The notes under the pieces were generated by a model that was not told where the DNA came from, did not search any database, and saw nothing but the letters and a program-made list of their open reading frames with translations. From Agaricus subrufescens (taxonomy: Eukaryota > Basidiomycota > Agaricomycetes > Agaricales > Agaricaceae): a DNA stretch of 64,000 bases. A program made the position numbers and the translations under genes. Of the stretch, positions 1 to 10,812 are shown piece after piece; position 1 is the first letter of the stretch, and the number at the start of each line of letters is the position of its first letter. The stretch covers positions 2,728,001-2,792,000 of the forward strand of contig CM057061.1 in assembly GCA_029945375.1 (NCBI GenBank), read 5' to 3'.

Positions 1-934
1 CTGTGTCCATATAGATATATGACATAGCTGTACAGGTAAGTGCACACTTGCCTTGCCCATCTCTAACATGGTTTCGGCATAACTTTGAGTCGGCCGCACA
101 ATATACCAGGGATTTACTCACGCCGTAGCCGTTACAAGCATAGAAGCCATTGTAATCATCGATTAATCCTCGTTCAACATCGTACGCTTCGGAAACTTCA
201 AGCAATTGACTGCCAACGTTGTGATGGGACTTGGCAAAAGATATTTTGAGAGGGCCGGTTTTTCCGTGAGTGCCGTTTGTAGTCACAGACTGGTAAGTTT
301 CAGCCTACAAAGGTTGAGCGGCTGCGTTGCTTGGCTCGGGCTGAACCGTACGTAAAGAGGCACGCACTTTTCTCAATAGGGGTATCAAACTTCTTGATCC
401 CCATCCTTTGTTTCCATGTATGGTCTCCCAATCATCAAAATCTGATGCAGCCGCACGGCTGTATACCATAACTAAAAATAAAACAGAAGGTTCATTCAAA
501 CTCCCTGAGCAAATTATAAGCAACATACAATTGACAGCAGAGCCACCACCGACACACCGTCCGACCGCAGTGGAGGTTGAGCGATTATTGACCTTTGGGT
601 TTACTTTGGATGCCATCAGGGAAAGTGTCTCGTCAGCTGAAGCAAACATGGATAAGTAACGCGCGGGCTGAACATGTTTTGGAACATCTTTGGTGTGAGG
701 GCCAGCTTCAAGGACCTACGAGTACGGTCAGAAACATCATTTGCCGTAGATCGTATTCTTTACAAACTAGAATCTTCAACGTTGGGTCGGCTTGGACTAG
801 TCGTCCAGCAACAATGCAGGCCACAGCTCCACCTGTATTCTGTTGATAAATTGGTATGAATGGATGGTGTGACAGGAAAGCATACCACCCGCAAAGATAA
901 TATCTTACATTGGTGTAGTAACGTTGTCTGCCAT
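1..934 (-). pseudogene. GMC oxidoreductase, alcohol (methanol) oxidase type; 5' part, probably inactive
   Basis: FAD-dependent GMC enzymes of this type oxidise short alcohols to aldehydes and release hydrogen peroxide. Exons on the minus strand read 934-886, 832-768, 714-529, 471-368 and 304-122, joined by GT...AG introns of about 50-65 bases. The joined frame gives the FAD-binding start DIIFAGGGAVACIVAGRL, then KILVLEAGPHTKDVP, VGRCVGGGSAVNFMVYSR, DFDDWETIHGNKGWGS and AETYQ...GTHGKTGPLKISFA, all hallmarks of fungal alcohol oxidases. The ATG at 934 is followed after nine codons by TAA (907-905), exactly where a Tyr normally precedes DIIFAGGG. The next conserved block is not visible in 1-121, so the 3' part is either beyond the window or lost. 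The rest of the frame is open, which suggests recent inactivation or a base error. Confidence 0.8.
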
Positions 935-2370
935 ATGGTAATGTTGTACCTTACAAGGACCTTTCATTAAGTGAGGGCTGGAAGTCCTTTTGATAACGAC
1001 CCAACAGACCGAACGGATCGCGAAATTGGCTGGACTTTCGACGTCTAGACCAACCTGTACCAGATGTCTTATATATGGAAATTTTAGATCGAACGGCGGC
1101 TGAAGTTTCTGAAACTAACGTCTGTATTGAATAAGCAATCAACGATCTCCATTCTTAACCTCATAGAGGGAAGGAGTATGACTCCGGCCATGCAGAGAAT
1201 TCGGGAGGAAGACAGCTCCACAAAAGGAGTAAGGCTTTCTCGGATCGAAAAAATCAGAAATTAGATTTTTAGGCATACCCATATCCAATTATGCCCACAG
1301 GGCGTAAATGGACTGTATTGGTTGAATAACGAATGCCGAACCTCACAGGGCACAGTTATCCTGCAGTGATCATACAGTAGTCATTGCTTGTTACTCGAAA
1401 AACTCCTTCCGGAAGCCTCGAACAAATTATCCATAAGACACATAAGTGCTGTATTGAAACAGCCTGCTTATGAGAATGGCCAATGAGCGTGAGATGAATG
1501 AATTTCGTGATTGTCTCCTCCGCCAAGTATTCAGATGATCGAGCGCCTGAAGTCACAGTATGCGGTCTACATCTACCTAATCCCTCATTTTTTCTATGTT
1601 AACAGGGCAAATAGCTAGCAGAATGGCCATACCCTCGAAAGATTGTCAGTGATCTCCTCGATTTTTTTCTCACGCCTATAACATCCAGTATAAACGTAGC
1701 TTGTAGAATGAAATAACTATGTCTTATGGAGGTCCATTCCTAGATTTTTCAAGATATCGATTGTGGCCCTAAAGCGTTTGGTGTCGAATTGGGGATCTTC
1801 ATTTCGCCATTCTGGTGGACCTTAACAAAAGGCAAGGGAGGGAACTGCCTCATACAATTAATTCATATTCGTCGGCAAATCCCTATACTTGATCCATCCT
1901 TTTTGTATTGGGCTGATCGGCTATTTTTCCATTGATTACTATTGAAACATTTATCCGGATAAGGTTGAGTCTATTTGACGGTTTGTATTATTGACGACCG
2001 CTTACCCTTTAATAGGTTTTGATACACATGTACAACATTGTTCTGTACAACGTAAACAAAGAACCAGATCGTAATTTTTTTAAAACTTATAAGAAAGATC
2101 GATATTACCGAAGTTTCTCTAAGCAAAGAAGTGTCTAACGTAACGGACATTCACCAGCACCGTTATCTCGCACTCAGGACACTCTCACTGCAAATGGGCT
2201 TTTAAACTCAGGGTGTCAGTCGGGCCGGGACCTAAACATTTTACCCGCTGCTGTTCCTACGAAGAGAACCATTGGTGCGTCAGTCATGGCAGCTGCTGGG
2301 ATGACGACGTAAAATAAACTCGCGAAGAGGTCGACGGCTCTCCACTAGTATAAACCGATCTTATTGTATG
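935..2370. other. Gene-free stretch
   Basis: Only short open frames without recognisable motifs. The minus frame at 1356-1556 and the one at 951-1142 match nothing I know. The region lies upstream of the GMC gene and presumably holds its promoter; I see no clear TATA box. Confidence 0.4.
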
Positions 2371-2376
2371 CACTAC

Positions 2377-3374
2377 CCACCTGTGGTTCCCACAGTTGTC
2401 TTCATATTAGAAGTGACAGGAATGCACCCTGACACCTCTAAGGAGAGGAGATTCGCAACCGATGCTGTCCTTCAATATTCCTGCAGCATCTCAAATAATT
2501 CTATACTGGACTGAGTCCCTTGTACCATTTACGGTGAAGAATGTGACATGTGACTTGTCAGGACATGTAACCATGACATAGCCTGTCACAGGAATGTCCC
2601 GATCATCATTGATTGGAGCTGATCGTTGCAGCCGACATCCTCTAGTGGGTAAATGACAGCAGGCGGGAGCACCCACTCATTGTTTCCCGCCCTTCCCACG
2701 CCTTCTATATTTGATCCTCCCCCCGAAAACTATTTTCCCACACAGATCGGGTCGACACCTGGCAGCCATTCTACACTGACCTTACAGGAAAATGCTCCCC
2801 GACTTTCTGGAAGACTATCTACACTGTTATTAGAATTATATCTATGCTATATATACAGCAAGGCCATGAGTACCAAGTGTAGAACATGACAAATCTCCTT
2901 TGAGGGTTGTTGAAAGAAATTCGTGGTTACTGTGCACAATTCTGAGCCTGAAAGCAGAGAAATGAGTGTCGTAGATGCCTCAAACAAGCTAGAGTATAGT
3001 CTCAAGAAACATTTATTGAAGACTAGCACAGGAATATTTTGCATAGTTTACAGATAACCGCATTTTGAAACTCAGAACGCGTTTATCTACAGATGTAGCT
3101 GGGCGCATACAGCGCGTAATGTGCGCATTTAAGCGCATCGATGAGGGCTATCTGGCGCAAAAGACCGCTTGTTAAACGGACAAGAACTGGAGCAGATATG
3201 CTAGATTCTTTGCACAACTGTATGCTATTGTGTGATTGCACGCAAATGAACTTGAATTATAGATACCTTCCACTTCAATTATCCATATAGTAATTATATA
3301 CATCGATTAACATTCAAATGGGCTCTCCAAATCAAAAATAATCTCGCAAATCGATAGGAAACTTGGCGTGATGA
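2377..3374 (+). repeat. Left inverted arm of the foldback element
   Basis: 998 bases, mirrored by 3463-4460 about position 3418.5. It holds short open frames at 2491-2676 (minus), 2653-2889 (plus) and 2847-3044 (minus), all repeated in the other arm and none recognisable. The outer part carries several close TGACA/TGTCA-type words around 2530-2600, possibly binding sites. Confidence 0.85.
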
Positions 3375-3462
3375 CATGGGGGGACAGTATATGCATTGAT
3401 GTTGCAGTCCATTCAATGTGCGTTTCCTCAACATCAACAACTGCATTTGTGCCTCTCTCACA

Positions 3463-4460
3463 TCATCACGCCAAGTTTCCTATCGATTTGCGAGATTATT
3501 TTTGATTTGGAGAGCCCATTTGAATGTTAATCGATGTATATAATTACTATATGGATAATTGAAGTGGAAGGTATCTATAATTCAAGTTCATTTGCGTGCA
3601 ATCACACAATAGCATACAGTTGTGCAAAGAATCTAGCATATCTGCTCCAGTTCTTGTCCGTTTAACAAGCGGTCTTTTGCGCCAGATAGCCCTCATCGAT
3701 GCGCTTAAATGCGCACATTACGCGCTGTATGCGCCCAGCTACATCTGTAGATAAACGCGTTCTGAGTTTCAAAATGCGGTTATCTGTAAACTATGCAAAA
3801 TATTCCTGTGCTAGTCTTCAATAAATGTTTCTTGAGACTATACTCTAGCTTGTTTGAGGCATCTACGACACTCATTTCTCTGCTTTCAGGCTCAGAATTG
3901 TGCACAGTAACCACGAATTTCTTTCAACAACCCTCAAAGGAGATTTGTCATGTTCTACACTTGGTACTCATGGCCTTGCTGTATATATAGCATAGATATA
4001 ATTCTAATAACAGTGTAGATAGTCTTCCAGAAAGTCGGGGAGCATTTTCCTGTAAGGTCAGTGTAGAATGGCTGCCAGGTGTCGACCCGATCTGTGTGGG
4101 AAAATAGTTTTCGGGGGGAGGATCAAATATAGAAGGCGTGGGAAGGGCGGGAAACAATGAGTGGGTGCTCCCGCCTGCTGTCATTTACCCACTAGAGGAT
4201 GTCGGCTGCAACGATCAGCTCCAATCAATGATGATCGGGACATTCCTGTGACAGGCTATGTCATGGTTACATGTCCTGACAAGTCACATGTCACATTCTT
4301 CACCGTAAATGGTACAAGGGACTCAGTCCAGTATAGAATTATTTGAGATGCTGCAGGAATATTGAAGGACAGCATCGGTTGCGAATCTCCTCTCCTTAGA
4401 GGTGTCAGGGTGCATTCCTGTCACTTCTAATATGAAGACAACTGTGGGAACCACAGGTGG
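3463..4460 (-). repeat. Right inverted arm of the foldback element
   Basis: Reverse complement of 2377-3374. Homology stops at 4460/4461 and 3462/3463, which sets the arm limits. Removing the element plus one CACTAC copy joins the flanks into a minus-strand frame open for about 46 codons, starting at 4514, but I do not recognise that frame. Confidence 0.85.
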
Positions 4461-4466
4461 CACTAC

Positions 4467-5309
4467 CGTAGTCACCGCGGGGGAGGCACTGAAACGTGCC
4501 TTCGAAGAACGCATGGACTACGCCTGCATTATTCAGCGTAGTTGTTACAATCATGGTGAAGCACATGGTTCGACGATATAGATCGGTAGTTCAGGGAATG
4601 AGTTTCCAGAATTCAAAGAAGGTGACAGGACTTACCTTTTTGCGAGACAGGAGGAAAGTTTGAATGACACACTGGCGGTGGTCATGAGTTCTAAGCTAGA
4701 GTAGATATTTTTGTCCTCTTTTCGTTGAATCTACCTCAGGTTTCCTTCGCATCTCCGTTGCGTGTCAAATAAATATTCTTAATGCAATCCTAGTTGCAAA
4801 TAGACTCGGTAATCTCGGTTCTAATAGTAGTAGTGAAGACATAGATAATCATGGAGTTAAGAGGCGAGTAGATTATAGACATGAATATTTATGGAGAGAA
4901 GAGTTGAACAGTTTATAGACCTGTAACAAAAGAAACACTCTGTACGATGACCGTGCGTCACCACTTACTCGCTTGGTATTGATATGGAACCACGATCATC
5001 GTAAAGGCCACTCATCACTTCTTGTGACCCAAGAAATAAATGGGAGAGTGGAGGAAGGCGGAGAAGACTTGTATCAGATATGAAAATTATTTCTGGATAA
5101 TGTACCTGGTTATCTATAGAGTGGTACAAAGTTAGATCATTTACGACTCTTTTCAGTGGTAAGGAATAAAAAAAGACGATACAGTGAACTCTAAAATCTT
5201 TATCCGAATGGCAGATGGTCACAGGGGGTCAAAGAACTGAATGTCCATTGCAAATCATTCATACAAGAGGAAACATATTGGACGATAAGAGTTGTGGGAA
5301 TATAGCCAC
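4467..5309. other. Gene-free stretch between the foldback element and the GTPase gene
   Basis: No recognisable coding sequence. The minus frame at 4965-5222 has no known motif. A short extra last exon of the GTPase gene could lie near 5200-5225: its last visible codons are followed by a donor-like GTGAGT at 5310-5315 (minus) and an acceptor-like CAG lies near 5240. Confidence 0.35.
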
Positions 5310-6268
5310 TCACCAGAATGTTGAACGGCCGAGTCCGCATGCATCGATTATATTTTCTCGAACTTGGTCAATGCCGAACGCTGGATTCATCTCGATACTG
5401 GTAATAATAGGAGGGAGGCACATTGGGGTAGCTTCTTGAATTTGTTTCCTAATACTTGCAATGGCTGTCCGCATTTCACTTGAAGGAATGGTATCCGCTT
5501 TCGTGATCACGGACTGAATAGTCCACGGTTGCGTTCCGCGACTGGTGATAAGTAAATCCGACAAACGCGCAAGCATTTGCCTATCGTACTCATTTAAGCC
5601 ATGTTTCCCATTAAATAGAATAAACACTCGACGGAGCCTATTCAACATGAAAATCATATGTCAGGAGATCTGTGGAAAGTGATCACAAGTGGACTCACTC
5701 TTTACGGGTTTGTATGTATTCCTCAAACATCTCGCCCCATTCGGGTCTTCCGCGAGCACCGTAACCAGGTGCGTCTACGAGAATGAGCTTCCCAGGATGA
5801 GCGCCCACACGATAGAAATTTAGTTGACGTGTATGGCCCTAGATGGTCGCATAATCAATGTCTGTTGAGCGACAGTATCATGAAGAGAGGACTGACTGCT
5901 TTCTTACTCGTATGAAGAAGTGACTTTCGCCCGAGAACAGCGTTGAAAAGAGAAGATTTCCCAACATTGGCGCGCCCTGGAGCTGAATAAACACATGCAC
6001 ACGTGTGCGAACAGGAGATATATACCCGTCACAATGACCTTTGGCTGTGTCAGTGGAACCGTGACAGGGGTCTGAGGAAAAGCGTATGTACCTCCGGAAG
6101 ACCATGGGATTTGGGAAAGCTGGCCGCTGAGGCAGCACCAGCAATGAATTCTGCTGACTTAGCATCAGCAAATATCTTTTGGGTCTGAGTGGAGTATTTC
6201 AGAACAGGGGATGTTATTATTGGCCGTAGTCGCGGCAGATGATGATGGCAGGAGCAACAGGACAACAT
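5310..6268 (-). CDS. EngB/YihA-type GTP-binding protein, probably mitochondrial (Mrx8-like)
   Basis: EngB GTPases assist assembly of the large ribosomal subunit; fungal members act in mitochondria. Exons read 6268-6092, 6044-6026, 5982-5897, 5838-5699 and 5637-5310, giving about 249 residues. The N-terminus (MLSCCSCHHHLPRLRP) is basic and free of acidic residues, as in mitochondrial presequences, followed by FADAKSAEFIAGAASAASFP. The G motifs are in order: G1 GRANVGKSS (about 68-76), switch TSKKAGHTRQLNF (92-102), G3 DAPGYG (116-121), G4 TKAD (186-189). The start is the first ATG; a TTG lies two codons earlier. Introns are 47, 43, 58 and 61 bases, all GT...AG. The frame ends in Trp-stop, but the stop overlaps a GTGAGT donor, so one more small exon is possible. 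Confidence 0.88.
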
Positions 6269-8343
6269 GGCCAACCGTCATTCAACGAATCAAATTGGCC
6301 GAACGATTATGTAAGGTGGTAGTACTTCCCTTGTGGGTACCACTGATTTTCTCATGCTGCGGAACGCGTTTGGATACCGCTTCTCGCAATCGCTGAGAAC
6401 GCACTCTACGCCCTCAGAAGCTCATGTTTTACCAGGTCTCTGGATATCGGAGCAATGCCACTAGTCTGTGACTCCTTCCGACGACGACTATATCAAGACT
6501 CAATTGTTCTCAGCACCGATGATTTTGTGATCATATGATTGCCCTCCTTTCGTCCGCAGTCACCGATGTCTTCTCATGGTCTCAAATTATCGGAGAAAAT
6601 AAGCACGCCTGATCTATCGATGTTTCCACTCACCTTGTCCTTATAAATACACCGTCTTCTAGCTGCACTTGGCTCCTAAAATAGGACCTTGTTAACAACT
6701 TGAAGTACTCAAGGTCAAAGCGGTCCAGCATCCCATTCTCACACCCACACCACCATGGAGGTTGTCAGGCTCAACTACTCACCGGTATCTAAACCCTCTT
6801 GAACATGAGTAATGACGCTGATATCTTGATATTGATACATAGCAAGGGTCTTCTTGAATGTGACATGCCTTGATTAGAAAGATAAATCGGTCTTCACTGG
6901 GGAACACAAGAAAGTTCTCTCATAATAGCTGGACCTCGAGGTTGCATGGAGGCTTATACATTGGGTTCCTTTCCTTTCTGAAGTATTCAGCATTCACCGG
7001 CCACGTTTTGGTGCTCATACCCCTCTTTAGCTCATCGTTTAACTCATTGTCTCCATGATTATCTATCGGCGACTACCCTTTTCCATTGTAGAAGCTTCCG
7101 TGTGAACTAAGTCTGGGAAGGATCGATGGAGTTCTTCTCTTCTCCGAATACAACGAACTACGAAGCCGAAATCAATTCTCATTCGACAACTCGGGTTCTC
7201 CAATGAAGTTTGCGTCATCTATGACCCTCTCACAATTCGATAGAACATATTAATCTGGATACGGTGGCGCGAAGTCTGTACCCAACTCCACGATATCTCA
7301 GCACCATGTTTTCGAGTCGAGGGTAAAATCAACTATTCATATCAACACCATCCAGGCCGAGATGATCAATTTACCTTCTTATGGACCATGGCTTACCCTC
7401 ACCCTTGCTTCTTGAATGTTGATTCCAGTGAAACGAACATAGAGGGTGTCACGCTTACTTATTGAGGAATCAGATCGATACTGGAATCGGGGAATCAATA
7501 GGTAGGGTGTTTTCTTTTTGTATTCTAAGGGTCAAACGCATCTCACGCCTCACTTTAATATATCTCGTAAAAGCGCTGAATTGGGGACCCTTGGTCTCGA
7601 TCCCGTGTAAACGTCTTCACTTGATTGTTCATCATTTCCATATGTGTTGTCTCTCTCTCTCTCCCCGTTTAATCCTACGGTATCACATGCCGGATTACAA
7701 GTCGTATGCTAAGCCAGAGGCCCAGATTAGAAGCAGAAGCAGAATCGGAATCTGGGTCTCAGAGGCGTTTACTTCGGGTGGTATCTGGTATCCTGTCCGT
7801 TTCTGGATTGTCACGGTCTCTCCTGGACCACAACAGCTATTTGCGCTCTTCCATGTACACGTCGATTGAAGGTGTTTCAAAAGAATAGAATGGGTGACCA
7901 TAAACTATATACCATAATCCTGTTGACCCGAGTATAACAACCGTTGATATAGACAAGTCTTATTCTAGGCCTAGGACTTCTGCACAGCTGGTGAAATCAA
8001 GTAAGAAATTGTTGTTACACTCCTTTGAGATAGGAGACAAGTAGGGAGAATGACTTGTCGTTCAATGGATGGATTCTGACATACAAAAGACTAAATTTAG
8101 CCTGACCAGCCGTGATCGGTAACCAATTTCGTTGATATAAATCGATTTCTTAAAATTTAATGAGTAGTTTGAAAAATATGAATCACTTTATCGTTGCGTT
8201 CTCGTGAACTTCTAAGTGCATGACATTAGATTCAGACTTGGCCACTAATGCCTCCGAGTCATATAAGTACTAGTTGGATGTTACTCGGAACGCTGTCACG
8301 GTAGCCGTCACACTGACTCGACATCCCACTTCTCCCTATAACA
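6269..8343. other. Gene-poor stretch between the GTPase and the F-box genes
   Basis: No family-level match. A CT run lies at about 7650-7664. A plus frame at 7706-7888 (MLSQRPRLEAEAESES... to a stop) looks mildly coding-like, being acidic and Ser-rich, and could be a small exon, but I cannot link it to other exons. Confidence 0.3.
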
Positions 8344-10500
8344 ATGACAGTCCTCCGCCGTTCCGAAAGGATTCAGCAGAGTTGCAGTAACGCACTGCCC
8401 AGTAATGATAATTATGATGGCATATCGAAACACAGCGAAGACCCAGAGCAAAGCCAAGATTCCGACGCGAACATACTTTACGCACCATCAAAGGCGCGCA
8501 CAAAACGCCGGAAAGTTAGACACGCCGGAGCTGAGAATACGCAAGAAGGTCAAATTGCTAGGTCCCAGAGACCAGACAAATATGTACGAGGTCGACGTGG
8601 ATACCTCAAGCTTATAACCGAAATACCGCTCGACACACTACATGAAATATTTCGGCACCTTGACCCTCTCGACTTGTTGCATTTGTCATGGGCGAGTAAG
8701 AGTTTACATGGCATCATTATGGAAAAGTCATCTATCTATATCTGGGAAGAGGTTAGTCGGGCTTTATTTCAATATCATAGCCGTGTCTCTTGACTCTTTT
8801 CATTGCGTAGGCATACAACAAGCTTTATGAATCTGAAAATCCTCCCCCACGTTGTCCTAAAGACATAAACCTCGCTCAATACACCCGTTTTCTGTATCAT
8901 CAGAAGTGTATGGTGCGTATAATTATATACGTGACTCTCATTGGGACTTAGGCAATGGTAGGTATGCAACACTCAATCAGGCCCTTATACCTCGTGGGTG
9001 ATGCGCCTACGCGCATGCAAGCGATGCTTAGAATCTGATCGGTACGTTTCTTTTCTTTCCTCCATTGATATGACACTCACAAAATGCTAGATTTTCTGCC
9101 TGTTATGATACGGGGTATCTCACTATCAACGCAAGTGAGTTGCTTATTACCACTGGCCGGTTTGTTTCATTTTCATCTCTTTATCAGGGAAATCTCGCTA
9201 CGCTTTGACTAGCGATCTAGAAGAGGCAAAAACAACCGACAATTGGAGAGAAAGACACACATTGGTGAAAGACAGAGCAGAGGTAATCGAGGTACTGATC
9301 CGAGAAGTTAGGTGGAACTGACTAGATTTTAGGGTGCATTGAATTTTAGTTTTTGGAAATTAAATTGTTTGTACAGCAGATCAGACGACTTGAACCAGAG
9401 AAGAAACGAAAGAAAAACTTCGTGAGTGTTCGCCCTGAGGATACTACGAACCTGGACTGAAATATTCGGTCCCAAAAGCATTCTCAAGAAGTTGGGAGAG
9501 ATAGGTACACCATTTAAAAGACGAGATGCCATTTTGGGGCTGACCATTGCGAAGGATGGACTGAGGCTGAAATCAAGGAAATAAATCAGGGCCGACTACC
9601 TAGCGACCTTCCCGGGTTTGGTACAGTGAAAAAACTTCGACTGGGAGGGCATTCGACCCAAGATCGAAAGAGTCTTGTCCGATATGAAAGAAAGACACTT
9701 ACTTCTTATGAAAAAAGAGCGCTTGCAAAGCCGCTGGAGACAGTTCAACGAGGCATTCCTAGAATGGAACAGAGTCCAGACGCTAGATGCGGCATTTAGA
9801 CCTCGCGTTGTGGACATTGTTGATATAGAGCCTTTCTTCAGTGCCATATTCGAGGCCGACACTGAGGTAGCTCATTTTGAGATTGATGAAATCAATCGTG
9901 CCGCCTCAGAATGGATGACATGGCGAGACAACCTTGTGCTTTCTGCGCTCCCACAGGACCTGCAAGTCCGTTATCAAGTGAATAAGCTATGGCGTCAGCC
10001 ACTCGCTATACTTTGGTTCTCTCGTCCATTGAACAATATGCTCGATCGCATTTGTGGCTTTCGCGGGGATTTACGACACAATATACCGCAATCTCCGAAC
10101 GAACGTGGTACTTATGACGCAATTCTCCAGCTTGGCCAGGATTCGGCTCCATGGAAATGGTGGTATGAAGATCTCAAGTTAGATACGAAACACTTTCAAG
10201 TCACGAAAGATATCCTTGAATATCTTGGAATGGACCCTTATACAACTACTATTGCTCAGGTCGAAGAGTGCAAGCAGACATTTTCATGTGTACAGTGCAA
10301 ATCAATAGTACGCCTAAGATGCGAGCAGATGGTAAGTCCATTTTCTAGTTGTCAGTCCCGAAACTTTATGAACTCCCGTCGTGCTTAGATAGCCCATGAT
10401 AAGGATCGGCATTATGAAGAGGGAAAAGAACGACTACCCCTCTCGACTCGGTGGGTTCTGGAAGGAAATAAAGACGATGTAGGTCGTGAAGCTGCTTAGG
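8344..10500 (+). pseudogene. F-box protein 1 of 3 (frameshifted copy, or unresolved exon structure)
   Basis: F-box proteins bring substrates to SCF ubiquitin ligases. Exon 1 (8344-8751) has a basic N-terminus, then PDKYVRGRRGYLKL and the F-box ITEIPLDTLHEIFRHLDPLD...LSWASKSLHGI (about residues 95-130). Exon 2 from 8811 reads AYNKLYESENPPPRCP...YHQKCM. A later exon reads VCNTQSG...WVMRLRACKRCLES, giving a CxxC...CxxC pair as in many mushroom F-box proteins. The C-terminal part (about 9640-10333) aligns by eye with copies 2 and 3 (EWMTWRDNLVLSALPQDLQV). The last exon, 10390-10500, ends in a stop. Where copies 2 and 3 have an intron, this copy reads straight on and changes frame, with an in-frame TGA at 9627-9629 for the downstream frame. 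It may therefore be broken there. Confidence 0.7.
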
Positions 10501-10812
10501 ATCGTCTGATCGATGTTACAATTTTATTATGTGTATGTTCGCTGCATGTAATCCCGCTGACTACATGCTGTATCTACTGACGCTGCCTTCGTAATACCGC
10601 GTCGAGCTGTTTCTGTCTGAATTTGTGATGTGAAGGATGGACGTATTGTGCGCATCATAATGAGAACGCGAATGAAAAACTTGACTTGACAAATATGTGC
10701 TTATGTGGGTCCAGCACCAGTCGTATATATAAGTGACAAAATCAACCAACATCTCTGTCACAAACCACTTGTTACATATTGACTGCACCACACCGCCGGC
10801 CCTGGTTAAGAA

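Larger units (their letters stand above)
2371..4466. mobile_element. Foldback (long terminal inverted repeat) element with 6-base target duplication
   Basis: Left arm 2377-3374 and right arm 3463-4460 are inverted copies, 998 bases each; the short frames in one arm recur identically on the opposite strand of the other. The centre, 3375-3462, is only 88 bases and still shows a diverged inverted relation (gatgttg against caacatc). The ends read CCACCTGTGG and CCACAGGTGG. The same six bases, CACTAC, lie directly outside both ends (2371-2376 and 4461-4466), as a target-site duplication would. No transposase domain is visible, so it is non-autonomous. The 6-base duplication does not fit hAT (8) or Tc1/mariner (2); I cannot assign a superfamily. 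Confidence 0.8.

Noticed and set aside
2491..3044. Short frames in the foldback arms as genes
   Set aside because: They are under 80 codons, overlap on both strands and have no motif; their duplication simply follows from the inverted arms.
2377..4460. Palindrome as an assembly artefact
   Set aside because: Not excluded, but the six-base direct repeat outside both ends and the diverged centre are not expected from a simple template-switch artefact.
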